64,000 bases of DNA. Source: Meira nashicola. Lineage: Eukaryota > Basidiomycota > Exobasidiomycetes > Exobasidiales > Brachybasidiaceae. Below the pieces are notes generated by a model. It saw only the letters and a program-made list of their open reading frames with translations. It was not told the origin of the DNA and did no database searches. Position 1 is the stretch's first letter. Every line of letters starts with the position of its first letter. The translations under genes and the position numbers were made by a program. Positions 20,316 through 29,924 of the stretch are shown in pieces. Location: contig BCJU01000001.1 in assembly GCA_001600355.1 (NCBI GenBank), positions 145,178 through 209,177 on the forward strand. Direction: 5' to 3'.

Positions 20316-21362
20316 ATGTCAAAGATTGCAGGATCTTCTTCTGGGACAAGTGATCCAAAAATCGGTCAAGCGAAAGCTTCGAACTCGCAGAATGAATCGA
20401 TAAAGGGACCGCCTTTGGGCTCATCGTCTCATACGTTTCAACTTTTGGTCATGCTAACGTTGAACAGCATCTTGATCTTTCTTTGTTTGATCGTTTTACC
20501 GGCACATCTATTATGGAGACAAGCATCAAAGCAAAACTTAGCCTTGAAGAACAATGAAGAAAGTATCACAATTAGTCCTCTGGCGAAAGAAGCATACGAT
20601 TCATCATTATACAATGTCAATTCAGCAACACAAAACTTGATTACAGCTTTTCGTCTTTTATTTTCTACGCCAAATAGTGATCTAACAGCTGTTGGATGGA
20701 TTAAACGTGGAAATCGTTCAACGTTGGCAGCTTTAATTTTAAGTCAATCTTGGTTCGTTGCTAGATTTAAAGGTTGGTGGGATGAAGCTGAAGCTATGGA
20801 ACGTGGTGATCGTGAAGAAGTAATGAAAAGAAGAAGGATTGGAATTGGTAAACAAATGGAAAATGTTACAATGACTTCCTTTGTTTTACCTTTGGTTGCG
20901 ATTGCTATTTATCTCGTTTTAGTACTTTGTGGTGCACCTTTTCTCAAAAATAATTTAGACACTTTGTTCTTGTCTGGCTTTTTGGCCGTTTTGGCTTTAT
21001 TTCCTGCCGTTCATGTATTAGGTACAAATGAAGGCGAATGGGTCAAAGCTTTCTCATTCTCAAGCACAGTATTTGAAACAACCAAAGCTACACCACGCTT
21101 CAAGATTCTGATTAGGACGACTACATGCACTTTATTAGGAGCTCTTATCGGATCAGCAGGAGTACTTTTGGATTGGGACAAAGCATGGCAAGCATATCCT
21201 GTACCTTCTGTTCTTGGTGCTAGCATTGGACTTTTGGTAGGTAACGTTTTGGCTGGATTGACATACCTAATGTCCACTCCATCTCGATCAGCTGGTCCTC
21301 GTGTTGAACGTAAAGTAGGTTCTGGCCTATCCACGGCAAGCAAGAAGAAAAAGAAACGCTGA
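20316..21362 (+). CDS. GPI anchor biosynthesis protein, PIG-F/Gpi11 family
   Basis: About 348 residues from MSKIAGSS; the frame is open from 20265. PIG-F is an ER membrane protein that partners PIG-O and PIG-G in adding ethanolamine phosphate to the GPI anchor. Hydrophobic segments are seen at LLVMLTLNSILIFLCLIVLP, VLPLVAIAIYLVLVLCGAPF, FLSGFLAVLALFPAVHVL, a pair near TTCTLLGALIGSAGVLLDWD, and SVLGASIGLLVGNVLAGL. The signature VLCGAPFLKNNLDTLFLSGF and the later GALIGSAGVLLDWDKAWQ are the recognisable family blocks. An insert of about 60 polar residues after the second segment is longer than usual. It ends with a lysine-rich tail, possibly an ER-retention type signal. It is a single exon. Confidence 0.85.
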   Translation: MSKIAGSSSGTSDPKIGQAKASNSQNESIKGPPLGSSSHTFQLLVMLTLNSILIFLCLIVLPAHLLWRQASKQNLALKNNEESITISPLAKEAYDSSLYNVNSATQNLITAFRLLFSTPNSDLTAVGWIKRGNRSTLAALILSQSWFVARFKGWWDEAEAMERGDREEVMKRRRIGIGKQMENVTMTSFVLPLVAIAIYLVLVLCGAPFLKNNLDTLFLSGFLAVLALFPAVHVLGTNEGEWVKAFSFSSTVFETTKATPRFKILIRTTTCTLLGALIGSAGVLLDWDKAWQAYPVPSVLGASIGLLVGNVLAGLTYLMSTPSRSAGPRVERKVGSGLSTASKKKKKR

Positions 21363-21438
21363 ACATGCATGCAAGACAGCGATATCATTTGTACATATAT
21401 GATTTATATTAATAAGACATGAAAGTTAATAATTCATC

Positions 21439-22440
21439 TCATTTTGCGTCCCATTCATCAATTGTTTCATAGAAAGTTTTGATTATTCTCTTTTGAGCGT
21501 CTAATCCTTTTTCTGATTTTGAATCTCCAACACCTCTGATTACGAGGTATTTTCGTCCTTGTAATACTTCAGGAGTGATTTCACCAAAGCTTTCGGTTGT
21601 TAAAGATTTCAAAGTAGGCTCTTTTGCACCTACAACCACTCCGCCTGCTTCTTGAATGATTACTGCTCCAGCACAAACATCCCAAGACCAACAACCAACT
21701 TCATGCCAAAGATCAAAAGTACCTTGAGCAACATAACAACAACTTAATGCTGCACTTCCAATACTACGTACTCCTTGTACCATTTGACCTCCTTTTATAC
21801 CAGCATCTTCATCACCGATTAGCCTTTTAAAACTTTCCATCTTTTTATCAAGCACTCCAGGTCCACGATCACTTCCATATTCTATTGCTAAAAGTGCCTG
21901 TTTTAAACTTGGTAAAGGCATTGGCTTTGCTAATGGTAATTGACGTTCTCCATAAGCAGGTGATTCGATGAATGCACCTGCTCCTGTACGTGCATAATAG
22001 AGTGTGTTCAAGAAAGGTGCATATACAACACCAACAATTGGTCTTGATTGAAAAGTGACTCCAATCGAAACGCAACACATGACAAAATTATGTACGAATC
22101 CATTTGTACCATCAATAGGATCAACTATCCAATGAGGTTCATCAGTTAAGGTATTTTGTTGTCCAGCGGCCCAACTTTCTTCACCTATAAATTTATGTGT
22201 AGGAAATCGTTTTTTAATCGCATCCAGTATAAACTTTTCAGTTTTTTGATCAGTTTCAGTAACTAAATCTGCCGTATTTTTCTTGATCAATTCTTCAACG
22301 TCCACTTTACCTTGATTTTGATCATCAATTCGTTTTGCACTTCCATCACGAATAATCGTCCCTGCTTGTTTTGCAATATTTATGGCAAATGTTAATACTT
22401 CTTCAGAATCAAAGCCACTCATTTTTCTAACTTTAATCAC
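21439..22440 (-). CDS. inositol monophosphatase family phosphatase
   Basis: A 333-residue enzyme of the Mg-dependent, lithium-sensitive family that hydrolyses inositol monophosphates. Metal-site motifs are GEESW (86-90), DPIDGTNGF (107-115) and CWSWDVCAGAVIIQEAGG near residue 240. They occur in the right order and spacing. An alternative start at M7 (MSGFDSEEV) would remove a short basic leader and looks equally good. It is longer than the usual 270-290 residues because of a middle insert (SPAYGERQLPLAKPMPL) and a C-terminal segment. Fungal QutG-like members are similar. It is a single exon, back to back with the aldo-keto reductase across a 500-base upstream region. Confidence 0.9.
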   Translation of the reverse strand: MIKVRKMSGFDSEEVLTFAINIAKQAGTIIRDGSAKRIDDQNQGKVDVEELIKKNTADLVTETDQKTEKFILDAIKKRFPTHKFIGEESWAAGQQNTLTDEPHWIVDPIDGTNGFVHNFVMCCVSIGVTFQSRPIVGVVYAPFLNTLYYARTGAGAFIESPAYGERQLPLAKPMPLPSLKQALLAIEYGSDRGPGVLDKKMESFKRLIGDEDAGIKGGQMVQGVRSIGSAALSCCYVAQGTFDLWHEVGCWSWDVCAGAVIIQEAGGVVVGAKEPTLKSLTTESFGEITPEVLQGRKYLVIRGVGDSKSEKGLDAQKRIIKTFYETIDEWDAK

Positions 22441-22939
22441 GAGTGATGTGTAAAGTGATGTTTATGTATTCAACAACTCGTATTTACTCATCATTCTTCC
22501 ATGCATGTACGCTTTATTTTTTAAGCTCACTCTTTCGCGCACGTTCCTTTTTCGCACAAATCTTTTCCGGCTCCTCTTACACGGTAGCGAATGCTGGCAA
22601 AGTCCGCTCTCGCGTGCTCAGCATTGTGTTGCCTTCAGCATGGCCATTTTAGCGCCGCACAAATCCTCCACTTTCTCGCTAGAAGAATTGAAATTAAGAA
22701 AAACAAAAGGGTCAAAAGACGTAAGATGTGCCTTGAGTGGCGTATATTGCAAGGTACCTTTACAGTTACAAACGCAATTCTTGTTGTTTGATTGCGAATT
22801 TCCTGTGATTGGTACTGGGGTGTTACCTGTAATGTAACTCTTGATCTACTGGGTGGAAATTCGTATAAGAGGCCATCTTGATCAGATTCAAACTTTTCCT
22901 TCTTCTCTACCACATTCATAAGAAACAACCTTTACGAAC
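22441..22939. other. divergent intergenic region
   Basis: The region is about 500 bases, between the inositol phosphatase and the aldo-keto reductase. Three overlapping short frames run through it, none with recognisable features. A CATGCATG lies near 22500. A pyrimidine-rich stretch precedes the reductase ATG. Confidence 0.5.
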
Positions 22940-23941
22940 ATGTCTTTGAACGAACAAATTAAATTGAACGATGGAAATACCATTCCAGCAATCGGCTTGG
23001 GTACTTGGTTAAGTAAGCCAGGAGAAGTTAAGAATGCCGTCATTCATGCTGTCAAGAACTCAGGTTACCGTCATTTGGATTTAGCAAAGATTTACCAAAA
23101 TCAATCCGAGATTGGAGAAGCATTGAAAGAATTAATTCCTTCAGTTGTTAAACGTGAAGAATTATTCATTACTTCTAAATTATGGAATTCAGCTCATAAA
23201 CCAGAACACGTTGAAAGTGCATTGGATGATACACTTAAAGAACTAGGATTGGATTATTTAGATTTATACTTGATTCATTGGCCAGTCGGATTTGAAACTT
23301 CAAAGCCAAATCAAGATTTAACTCCAAACGATGGAAAACAAAATACTTTGGATTTAAAGACAACTTTGGTTGATACTTGGAATGCATTAATCAAACTTCA
23401 AAAGACCGGAAAGGTGAAGTCGATCGGTGTTTCGAATTACACACAAGCTCATTTGGAAGGTATCATTAAAGCTACCGGTGTTGTTCCTGCAGTTAACCAA
23501 ATCGAAGCTCATCCATTATTACCTCAAGAAGATTTGGTCAAATTCTCCAATGAAAAAGGTATTCATATCACTGCTTACAGTCCCTTGGGTAACACACTCC
23601 AATACGGAGAAGGAAAAGAAAAGGACATCATTTCTTCTCAACCAGTTCAATCTGTTGCAAAGAAGCTTAACGCTGATCCTGCTCAAGTTTTAATCGCTTG
23701 GGGACGTAGTCGTGGATATTCAGTTATCCCAAAAAGTGTTACACCAAAACGTATCGATTCAAACTTCCAACAAATCAAATTATCAAATGAAGATTTCAAG
23801 GCTGTAAGCGATTTCGTCGTTCAACATGGCGGTCATCATCGTTTCAATATCGGTTACAACTATAAGCCTAAATGGGATATCAACATCTTTGAAGAAGATG
23901 TCGAATTGCAAGCCACTCATAAGGTCAACATTGGCGCTTAA
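22940..23941 (+). CDS. aldo-keto reductase
   Basis: A 333-residue NAD(P)H-dependent reductase with the full catalytic tetrad: Asp47 and Tyr52 (HLDLAKIYQNQSEIGEAL), Lys80 (ITSKLW) and His113 (LIHWP). GVSNYTQAHLEGI and the coenzyme-binding IPKSVTPKRIDSN are also present. It fits the AKR family of fungal xylose, glycerol and aldehyde reductases. The substrate cannot be told. It is a single exon and cytosolic. It converges on the URC4 gene with 115 bases between stops. Given that neighbour, a role in reducing a three-carbon semialdehyde from uracil breakdown is possible but speculative. Confidence 0.93.
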   Translation: MSLNEQIKLNDGNTIPAIGLGTWLSKPGEVKNAVIHAVKNSGYRHLDLAKIYQNQSEIGEALKELIPSVVKREELFITSKLWNSAHKPEHVESALDDTLKELGLDYLDLYLIHWPVGFETSKPNQDLTPNDGKQNTLDLKTTLVDTWNALIKLQKTGKVKSIGVSNYTQAHLEGIIKATGVVPAVNQIEAHPLLPQEDLVKFSNEKGIHITAYSPLGNTLQYGEGKEKDIISSQPVQSVAKKLNADPAQVLIAWGRSRGYSVIPKSVTPKRIDSNFQQIKLSNEDFKAVSDFVVQHGGHHRFNIGYNYKPKWDINIFEEDVELQATHKVNIGA

Positions 23942-24056
23942 ATTTTAGAATGAAATGATGTATACCAATGATCAATGTTACAACAGAGGAAATGATGAGA
24001 AATTGACATATATTAAGTTGGCAATGAAATATTTAGACACAGACAGCATTTTGACT

Positions 24057-25415
24057 TTAGAACACTGTTCCATCTGAATCGATATTGATCGGAGGACCTC
24101 CACCGGTTTCGGGTCTTTTAATCTTTGCAATTTCTCTTCCTCCTTTCCAGGTTGCTGCTTCTAAAACTTGCTTGAGATTTAATTGATCATCCCTTAAGTT
24201 CATTGCTTCTCGTATTCCTGCCGCAATTCGATCTAACATGATTACCGTTAATGCACGCCATTCGACTACAGCAGGATGACTAGGTTGAAAGATCGGAATT
24301 GGTCCTGTAGGAGGTGGTCCGGCTGATTTTGCAGAAGCTGCATAAAGTGCTGGTTTAGGTTCTAAAACTTCCAAATCGATCAATAAACCACCATTACGAT
24401 ATTCAGGTAAACCTGTTTGATGTTCTCCTCCAACGAAAGTCCAACCTAAAGTTTGTTCCATTGGCTCCATGATAGAATAACATAACCATTGAGATAATTT
24501 ATGGAATGGAACGAGAGCATCTGATCCTTTTGCACCTGCTTTCTCTAATGCTGTACATTTCCAAACATCTCCAAGAACATGTCCGTCCAATACTGTCCTT
24601 CCTTCTGTTGGCCAAACGGGTGCTAATCCTTCAATGAGTGCTTTCCACAATGTTGATACTTGTACAGCTACTTTGCCATCAGCAGTTTTGGTTGTTGAAG
24701 GGTGATTGGCAAGATAGTCGATTAAAAATCCAGGTCGTTTTGCTTCTGGCAAAACACCTTCTTGAGGACCTTTAAAATAACCTAAAGCATCTTTTTGCAA
24801 TACATCTCCTAATCTGCTTAATAATCCCGCTCTACCTTCTAATCCATACATTGGATTTGTATTAGGATCGACTTGTAAGGAAATGCTGAGTAATTCAGGC
24901 GTAAGTCTTGCAAGTGCTTTTGCTTCACATTTTTGTCTAACTCCATCTCCTCCTTCATCTTCATCTCTTGAAAACAATCCTGATTCAAACATATCCAAAG
25001 ATGCAACTGCTAATCCTTCACTTCTTCCAATTCTCAAACCAGTCTTTCTTTCTTCATATTCCCATGTCGGTCCTGCACCTGCATCGAGTAAAACACTAAC
25101 GACGAATAAATCTACCAATCTTCGTGCAGCTTCGATCGGTTGAACTTTCTCATTATGAAATTGTGTTAAAAGAGTCGTAATTCTTGGTAAATTTGCTGCA
25201 TCAAAGTGTCTCCAACGACCATGAGGTGGAATTTGTTCAACTTTTCCACCAAAATCACGTTCAATTATTTTCGTACAAAATGCAATAGCTCTTTCTTCTT
25301 TTTCCGAATGAAAAGTGAAATATTCTAATTGATCAAGTTTTGCTAATTCAAATACTTTTTTGCATCTTTCCCTAATTGATGGTAATGTACGTAAATAATC
25401 AAAAGTTGAACTCAT
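24057..25415 (-). CDS. URC4: DUF1688 protein, uracil catabolism protein 4 (URC4) family
   Basis: A 452-residue protein. It begins MSSTFDYLRTLPSIRERCKKVF, goes on to FTFHSEKEERAIAFCTKII and GRWRHFDAANLPR, and has WEYEERKTGLRIGRSEGLAVASL. These are hallmark blocks of DUF1688. Late motifs are PFHKLSQWLCYSIMEPME and EYRNGGLLIDLEVL. In Lachancea kluyveri URC4 is needed for the URC route that degrades uracil through ribosylurea intermediates to urea and 3-hydroxypropionate. Its exact reaction is not established. The same window holds a urease 10 kb upstream, which could use the urea released. It is a single exon with no targeting signal. Confidence 0.9.
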   Translation of the reverse strand: MSSTFDYLRTLPSIRERCKKVFELAKLDQLEYFTFHSEKEERAIAFCTKIIERDFGGKVEQIPPHGRWRHFDAANLPRITTLLTQFHNEKVQPIEAARRLVDLFVVSVLLDAGAGPTWEYEERKTGLRIGRSEGLAVASLDMFESGLFSRDEDEGGDGVRQKCEAKALARLTPELLSISLQVDPNTNPMYGLEGRAGLLSRLGDVLQKDALGYFKGPQEGVLPEAKRPGFLIDYLANHPSTTKTADGKVAVQVSTLWKALIEGLAPVWPTEGRTVLDGHVLGDVWKCTALEKAGAKGSDALVPFHKLSQWLCYSIMEPMEQTLGWTFVGGEHQTGLPEYRNGGLLIDLEVLEPKPALYAASAKSAGPPPTGPIPIFQPSHPAVVEWRALTVIMLDRIAAGIREAMNLRDDQLNLKQVLEAATWKGGREIAKIKRPETGGGPPINIDSDGTVF

Positions 25416-25773
25416 CTTTGCGATGATGGTATCTGAGTAAAAAGAGTTTATCTTTCCCCTTTCTACTCAATCAGGACAATATCTCCTAAACGCAGGAAGT
25501 CTGTGCACAGTTCCTGATTTCTAGAGAGAGTCTTAATCTGGCGCGGAAATGCTGTGCATACATGTGTTGCATGCATGCATGTCCGCACGCCAAAAAAGAC
25601 GGCAATTCGGGCGGGAGATTGGTGCTTTGTAGGAGTAAAAAGGCGACGGCGGCGGAAATGATTTCGGTCTTTCGGGCCTTTCTTTTTTTGTGCGCTGATT
25701 TGTGTGTTTTGATTAATTTACTCCACCTTTACACAACTTTCTTCTTTTTTTTTGTAACGATCATCGGGGAAAT
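25416..25773. other. divergent intergenic region
   Basis: A region of about 360 bases between URC4 and the J-protein gene. It contains a TGCATGCATGCA run at 25568-25579. A T-rich tract precedes the J-protein start. No gene is seen. Confidence 0.5.
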
Positions 25774-26538
25774 ATGGACGGTAAAAAGATCGAGTCATCT
25801 GCACAGCCTCCAGGTCCTCCGCCTAGTGGACCAAAGGTGTACGTCCAAAAGAATGACATCAGCATGGATGAATTACCTGATGATCCGGAAGAAATGGAAA
25901 AGAAATTATCAAGAGAGAAGATACAATTTTTTCAAGAATTAGAAATGGAAAGAATTTTAACGGCATTCAAATTGAATCCTTATGATATCTTAGAATGTCC
26001 AATCGAAGCAGATGAGAAACAAATAACGAAAATTTATCGAAAAAAGAGTCTTTTAATTCATCCTGATAAAGTGAAAGATTCAAGAGCTGAACATGCATTT
26101 AGTCTACTCAAACAAGCTTCAATACATTTATTGGATGAAAAGAAACGAAATTCGTTGGATGAAGTGGTAATGTCTGCACGTGTATTATGTTTAAGAGAGT
26201 TAGGATTACCGGCAAATACAGAAAGTGAGGATCAACGATTACGAGGATTAATACCTTCATTCGATGAAAGGGTACGAAAAGAAACGAAGGAAATGATGAT
26301 TGATGATGAAGTAAGAAGAAGAAGAGCTATTAGAATACAACTTGCTACTGAAGGAGAAGAACAAAGAAAGCGAGAAAATGCAGAAAATGAAAGAAAACGA
26401 AAAGTGGAAGAGAAAGAACAATGGGAAAATAATAGACAAGATCGGATTGATAATTGGAGACAATTTCAAAAAGGCGGAACAAGTGGAAAATCAAAAAAGA
26501 AGAAAGCCAATTCAAAAGGACCTCCTTTGTTGGGATGA
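25774..26538 (+). CDS. DNAJC8-like J-domain protein
   Basis: A 254-residue protein. The J domain runs from about residue 66 to 130 (LNPYDILECPIEADEKQI, then HPDK at 96-99, then AFSLLKQASIHLLDEKKR). The HPD triad is intact, so it can stimulate an Hsp70. Before it lies an acidic ELPDDPEEMEKKL segment, and after it a long charged, Glu/Arg/Lys-rich probable coiled-coil helix ending in a Lys-rich tail. This order matches DNAJC8/Spf31, a spliceosome-associated J protein thought to act in pre-mRNA splicing. It is likely nuclear from KSKKKKANS at the end. It is a single exon. Confidence 0.85.
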   Translation: MDGKKIESSAQPPGPPPSGPKVYVQKNDISMDELPDDPEEMEKKLSREKIQFFQELEMERILTAFKLNPYDILECPIEADEKQITKIYRKKSLLIHPDKVKDSRAEHAFSLLKQASIHLLDEKKRNSLDEVVMSARVLCLRELGLPANTESEDQRLRGLIPSFDERVRKETKEMMIDDEVRRRRAIRIQLATEGEEQRKRENAENERKRKVEEKEQWENNRQDRIDNWRQFQKGGTSGKSKKKKANSKGPPLLG

Positions 26539-26708
26539 AAAGTTGAAAACTCATTCTGTATTCTAGTGTACTATTGTAGGATTGAAGCAAACATAATTAG
26601 CATACATTAATTTTAGCATTTTTGCTGAGCAAACATAGCCACCACGCCAGCGACAGAAGTTGAACGTATTCGGAGATGGATGAGATAACGGTAAAAAAGG
26701 GAACAAGA

Positions 26709-29700
26709 TCATAAGTCGAATGCAGAGCTTTTCCATCCATTATCAGGATCCGTTTTTCGCAATTCTTCTTTTGTGGTAAGATCTCCACTAATTGCTGCTA
26801 ATGCATCCTGTGCAGTATGTAAACCTTCCCTTGCATTTTGCGTTACAGCTCTTGGAACGTCCAACAAATCACGATCTTCATCATTGATTGATTTTGATCC
26901 TTCACGATCTCCTTGTAAAGCTTTCTTTGCTTCTTCATGAATATATCTTCCTCTTTGTTCAACTTCTTCTGCCGTCCTTTTGGGATTTGCAATCGCTTCA
27001 CGTACCCGCATCCTTTGCGTTTTTGGACCATGTTGACGTTCATCAAGAATCATTCCAGAAGGCTTAACACCTATTGAGATACTATAATCGCCATCTTCGT
27101 CATGATAAACTATTCCAGTCGGTCGTACTTCCATCTTTTTATCTGCTTTTGGTTGATCTTTTACGGTATCGGATTCTTCTCTTTGCTTTCGAATCTCTTC
27201 TTCTTCTTTTTCTCGTTCTTCTTTTTGACGTTTTCGCTCTTCTTCTTTCTCTCGTTCGATGCGAGATTTGGACTTTCCTGCCTCGTTATCCAATATCACC
27301 GCTACATAATCAGACAAGCCAGCATGTGCATTCGAAAGCGAAGGTAAAGTTTCACGTCCTGCTCTTCGTGCTTCTTGGCATAATCTTCGATGATGGACAA
27401 GTTTCGCACGAAGATGAATATCATATGCACGCTGATCGGCAAGAACGAAACCATGTCGGATTTGAGCAGAAATTATTCTTCGAAGCACTGTTTTGATGAT
27501 CGGTCTAGAAGTGTAACGTAAGATTGTATTGATAAGCCAATGACGAGAATTTCTCAAATTTAAATCGAAAGAATCATCAATTTCCACTTGACAATCATTA
27601 ATATCAAAGAAAGATGTTCTAACAGATTTTTCTTCAATTTCTGCTTGTTCTTCTGAACTTTGATATTGTTTAATAATATCATCCAATTGGCTGGAATCTT
27701 TCTTTTGAGTTGAAGACCAAGGTGGCCACCAAGATGAAGAAGATTGTTTGCGTATATCCTGACCCGCATCTCGTAAATCCAAAATGATACCAACACCTTT
27801 ACGTTGAAATCCAACATCGAGTAAAGCGCTTTCTGTATAAGCAAGCCAAGAAGAAGGACCGCGACAAAGACACCAATTACTCTCTGATTTGCCAAAAGAA
27901 CAACATGCAAAACATGCTGTTTCTGAAGGTGCAGTATAACGCTCTTGTACGTAAAATGAAACATCTGACACGGCAAGTTTCACACCACCAATGAAAACTC
28001 GGAAATCTGAATCGACGTGTGTTTCATCTGGTTTCCAAACCCAATCTGTTTTTGTTGTTAATCGAAGTGTATCAGGAACAAGTTGAAGAGAAGATATATG
28101 AACATCATCAACAACTGCGTCCAAATTTTCAGAAGTGAATTCAACTCTTGGTAATGGAATATTTCCCAAAACTTGTCCAATCGAAGGAAGAAGTGATTTG
28201 ATCAAAGTAGAAAATGCAAACCTTGCTTGATCTTTAGCATCTTTTATACCATTTATGAAAACTGTTTTTGACATTGAAACAATATGTTGTACTCTAGCAC
28301 GCAATTTACGCATCATCACGTCAGAACGAAGAGCTCCTTGAAATTCATCCCAGGCAATTTGTAGGTCTTCATATGACCTTACGATTGCCGGCCTTGTATT
28401 AAGCAAAATGTGTAATTCATCAAATAATGATTTAATCTGCGCTTGAATTGATTCTTCATTACTGTCATTTGTCGGACGAATCGAATTGGCGATCAAGTCT
28501 AAAGCATGATCGATCCATTGACGAAGTTCAGAATCACTCTGTGCTTGTTCTTTGACAGTTTTTGCCCTGTCCAAGACTGCATTCAAGCTTTTACCGCCTG
28601 CTAAACCTTCCAATACCTCTTTTGCCGCTTGTAATGTAGCTGTAGCATGATAAGAGAGATGGGTAGATACTTCGGTTTCCAAATGAACTGATTCGATTTT
28701 CGTTGCAAGTCCTTCTCTGACTTCATCTATCCCATTCACTGCAGCTTCACCAACCGATCCTTCTTTTTCGATATTAATTTGTACATCATCTCGGATTTCC
28801 TTGGCAATACTCATATATTTCCTTGTCAAACTTACGATTTTCTCAGTCGCATTTCTGAATGTATCATCTTCTCTCACTTCCGTTAAAAGTCTTGCAATTC
28901 GTTTTGAGAATTCATCTTCCCATGTTGCAGTCTTTTCATCTTCTTCTGATCTTCTTTGTTTGCCTTTACGTCCAGGTTGTGGTTCATTAACAATTGCTTC
29001 TACTGCATCTGCTGCTCTTCCGCTTGCGTCTTGAATAGCTTCTTTGGGGTATAAAAAGTCCTTCTGTGTCTTTTCAGAATCGACTTTGCTTGTCTCTAAA
29101 GCTTCTTCTACTTCGAATGCCCTTGCTCCAACATCGTTTGCGATCCCTGCTAACGTTCCACTAATCGATCCAAAAATATCTGAAGGTATTCGTAAAAATT
29201 CATCACTGCTCAAAATCATTGATATAATCTTTGTGATTGATTTAAATCCTTGAACGGCATCTGTTTGAACTTGTTTTGCTGCATCTTTGATTGCATCTGC
29301 TGCTTCCCGAGCATCTGTTGTTAGATCACTTTCCATTTCAACATCAACAGGTTTATCCGTTGAAGGCATTAAAGCTTGACCTAAATGCCAAAACATCCTT
29401 TGCCATTGTTCATTTTCATTCCCTCTTGCACCTTTTTGCATATCATCTCCAATATCGATCAAAGTTTGTTCATCTTTTGATCTACTGATCTTTCCATCCC
29501 TATCATTTTCATTACCGTACAACCATCCAGCCGAAATTCTACAAAGAGTTGAGCATTCTTTCAACAACGCAGCAAGCGTGATGATAGTTTCATTTGATAA
29601 TGCAGTATTTTCATCTTCACTTTCCATTCCATTTTGACCAGATTTGTTGTTTTTTGGAATCACTGATCCACTCAAAGTTTCACAAAATGCTGCAGATGAA

Positions 29701-29924
29701 TGCAATAATGCATACAATTGTGCATTATCAGGTAAATGACCAGACCGTAGCGCAATTAAAGCTCGAATGATAGGTGAAATATCAGATCCATCTTTGACCT
29801 GAATAAGTTTTTGTTGGCCTGCTTCCTCTCCTTGCTTTTTCTGTTGATCACCAGACTGTCGTTGCTGCTGTTGCTGCTTTTGTTGTTTAAGCAATGGCTC
29901 TCTTTCCGTACTACTTTCGGCCAT
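26709..29924 (-). CDS. large fungal protein, HAM1-like (DUF5923/DUF4449 type)
   Basis: A 1071-residue single-exon protein. The N-terminus is a Gln-run polar leader, then SDISPIIRALIALRSGHLPDNAQLY, a pattern I associate with the HAM1-like N-terminal domain. The middle is mostly amphipathic helices with many Ala/Asp/Glu. From about residue 600 (FTSENLDAVVDDVHISSLQL) it turns beta-rich with VWKPDETHVDSDFRVFIGGV, a lipid-binding BPI/SMP-like look. A cysteine-rich CFACCSFGKSESNWCLC lies near 695. The C-terminus has a charged KEEERKRQKEER coiled coil, then IVYHDEDGDYSISIGVKPSG. Family naming is from memory of such patterns and is moderate. Cellular role unknown. Sits tail to tail with the J-protein gene, 170 bases apart. 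Confidence 0.75.
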   Translation of the reverse strand: MAESSTEREPLLKQQKQQQQQRQSGDQQKKQGEEAGQQKLIQVKDGSDISPIIRALIALRSGHLPDNAQLYALLHSSAAFCETLSGSVIPKNNKSGQNGMESEDENTALSNETIITLAALLKECSTLCRISAGWLYGNENDRDGKISRSKDEQTLIDIGDDMQKGARGNENEQWQRMFWHLGQALMPSTDKPVDVEMESDLTTDAREAADAIKDAAKQVQTDAVQGFKSITKIISMILSSDEFLRIPSDIFGSISGTLAGIANDVGARAFEVEEALETSKVDSEKTQKDFLYPKEAIQDASGRAADAVEAIVNEPQPGRKGKQRRSEEDEKTATWEDEFSKRIARLLTEVREDDTFRNATEKIVSLTRKYMSIAKEIRDDVQINIEKEGSVGEAAVNGIDEVREGLATKIESVHLETEVSTHLSYHATATLQAAKEVLEGLAGGKSLNAVLDRAKTVKEQAQSDSELRQWIDHALDLIANSIRPTNDSNEESIQAQIKSLFDELHILLNTRPAIVRSYEDLQIAWDEFQGALRSDVMMRKLRARVQHIVSMSKTVFINGIKDAKDQARFAFSTLIKSLLPSIGQVLGNIPLPRVEFTSENLDAVVDDVHISSLQLVPDTLRLTTKTDWVWKPDETHVDSDFRVFIGGVKLAVSDVSFYVQERYTAPSETACFACCSFGKSESNWCLCRGPSSWLAYTESALLDVGFQRKGVGIILDLRDAGQDIRKQSSSSWWPPWSSTQKKDSSQLDDIIKQYQSSEEQAEIEEKSVRTSFFDINDCQVEIDDSFDLNLRNSRHWLINTILRYTSRPIIKTVLRRIISAQIRHGFVLADQRAYDIHLRAKLVHHRRLCQEARRAGRETLPSLSNAHAGLSDYVAVILDNEAGKSKSRIEREKEEERKRQKEEREKEEEEIRKQREESDTVKDQPKADKKMEVRPTGIVYHDEDGDYSISIGVKPSGMILDERQHGPKTQRMRVREAIANPKRTAEEVEQRGRYIHEEAKKALQGDREGSKSINDEDRDLLDVPRAVTQNAREGLHTAQDALAAISGDLTTKEELRKTDPDNGWKSSAFDL

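Noticed and set aside
21011..21388. 125-codon minus frame opposite the PIG-F gene
   Set aside because: It is a shadow of the conserved PIG-F C-terminus; no recognisable motif.
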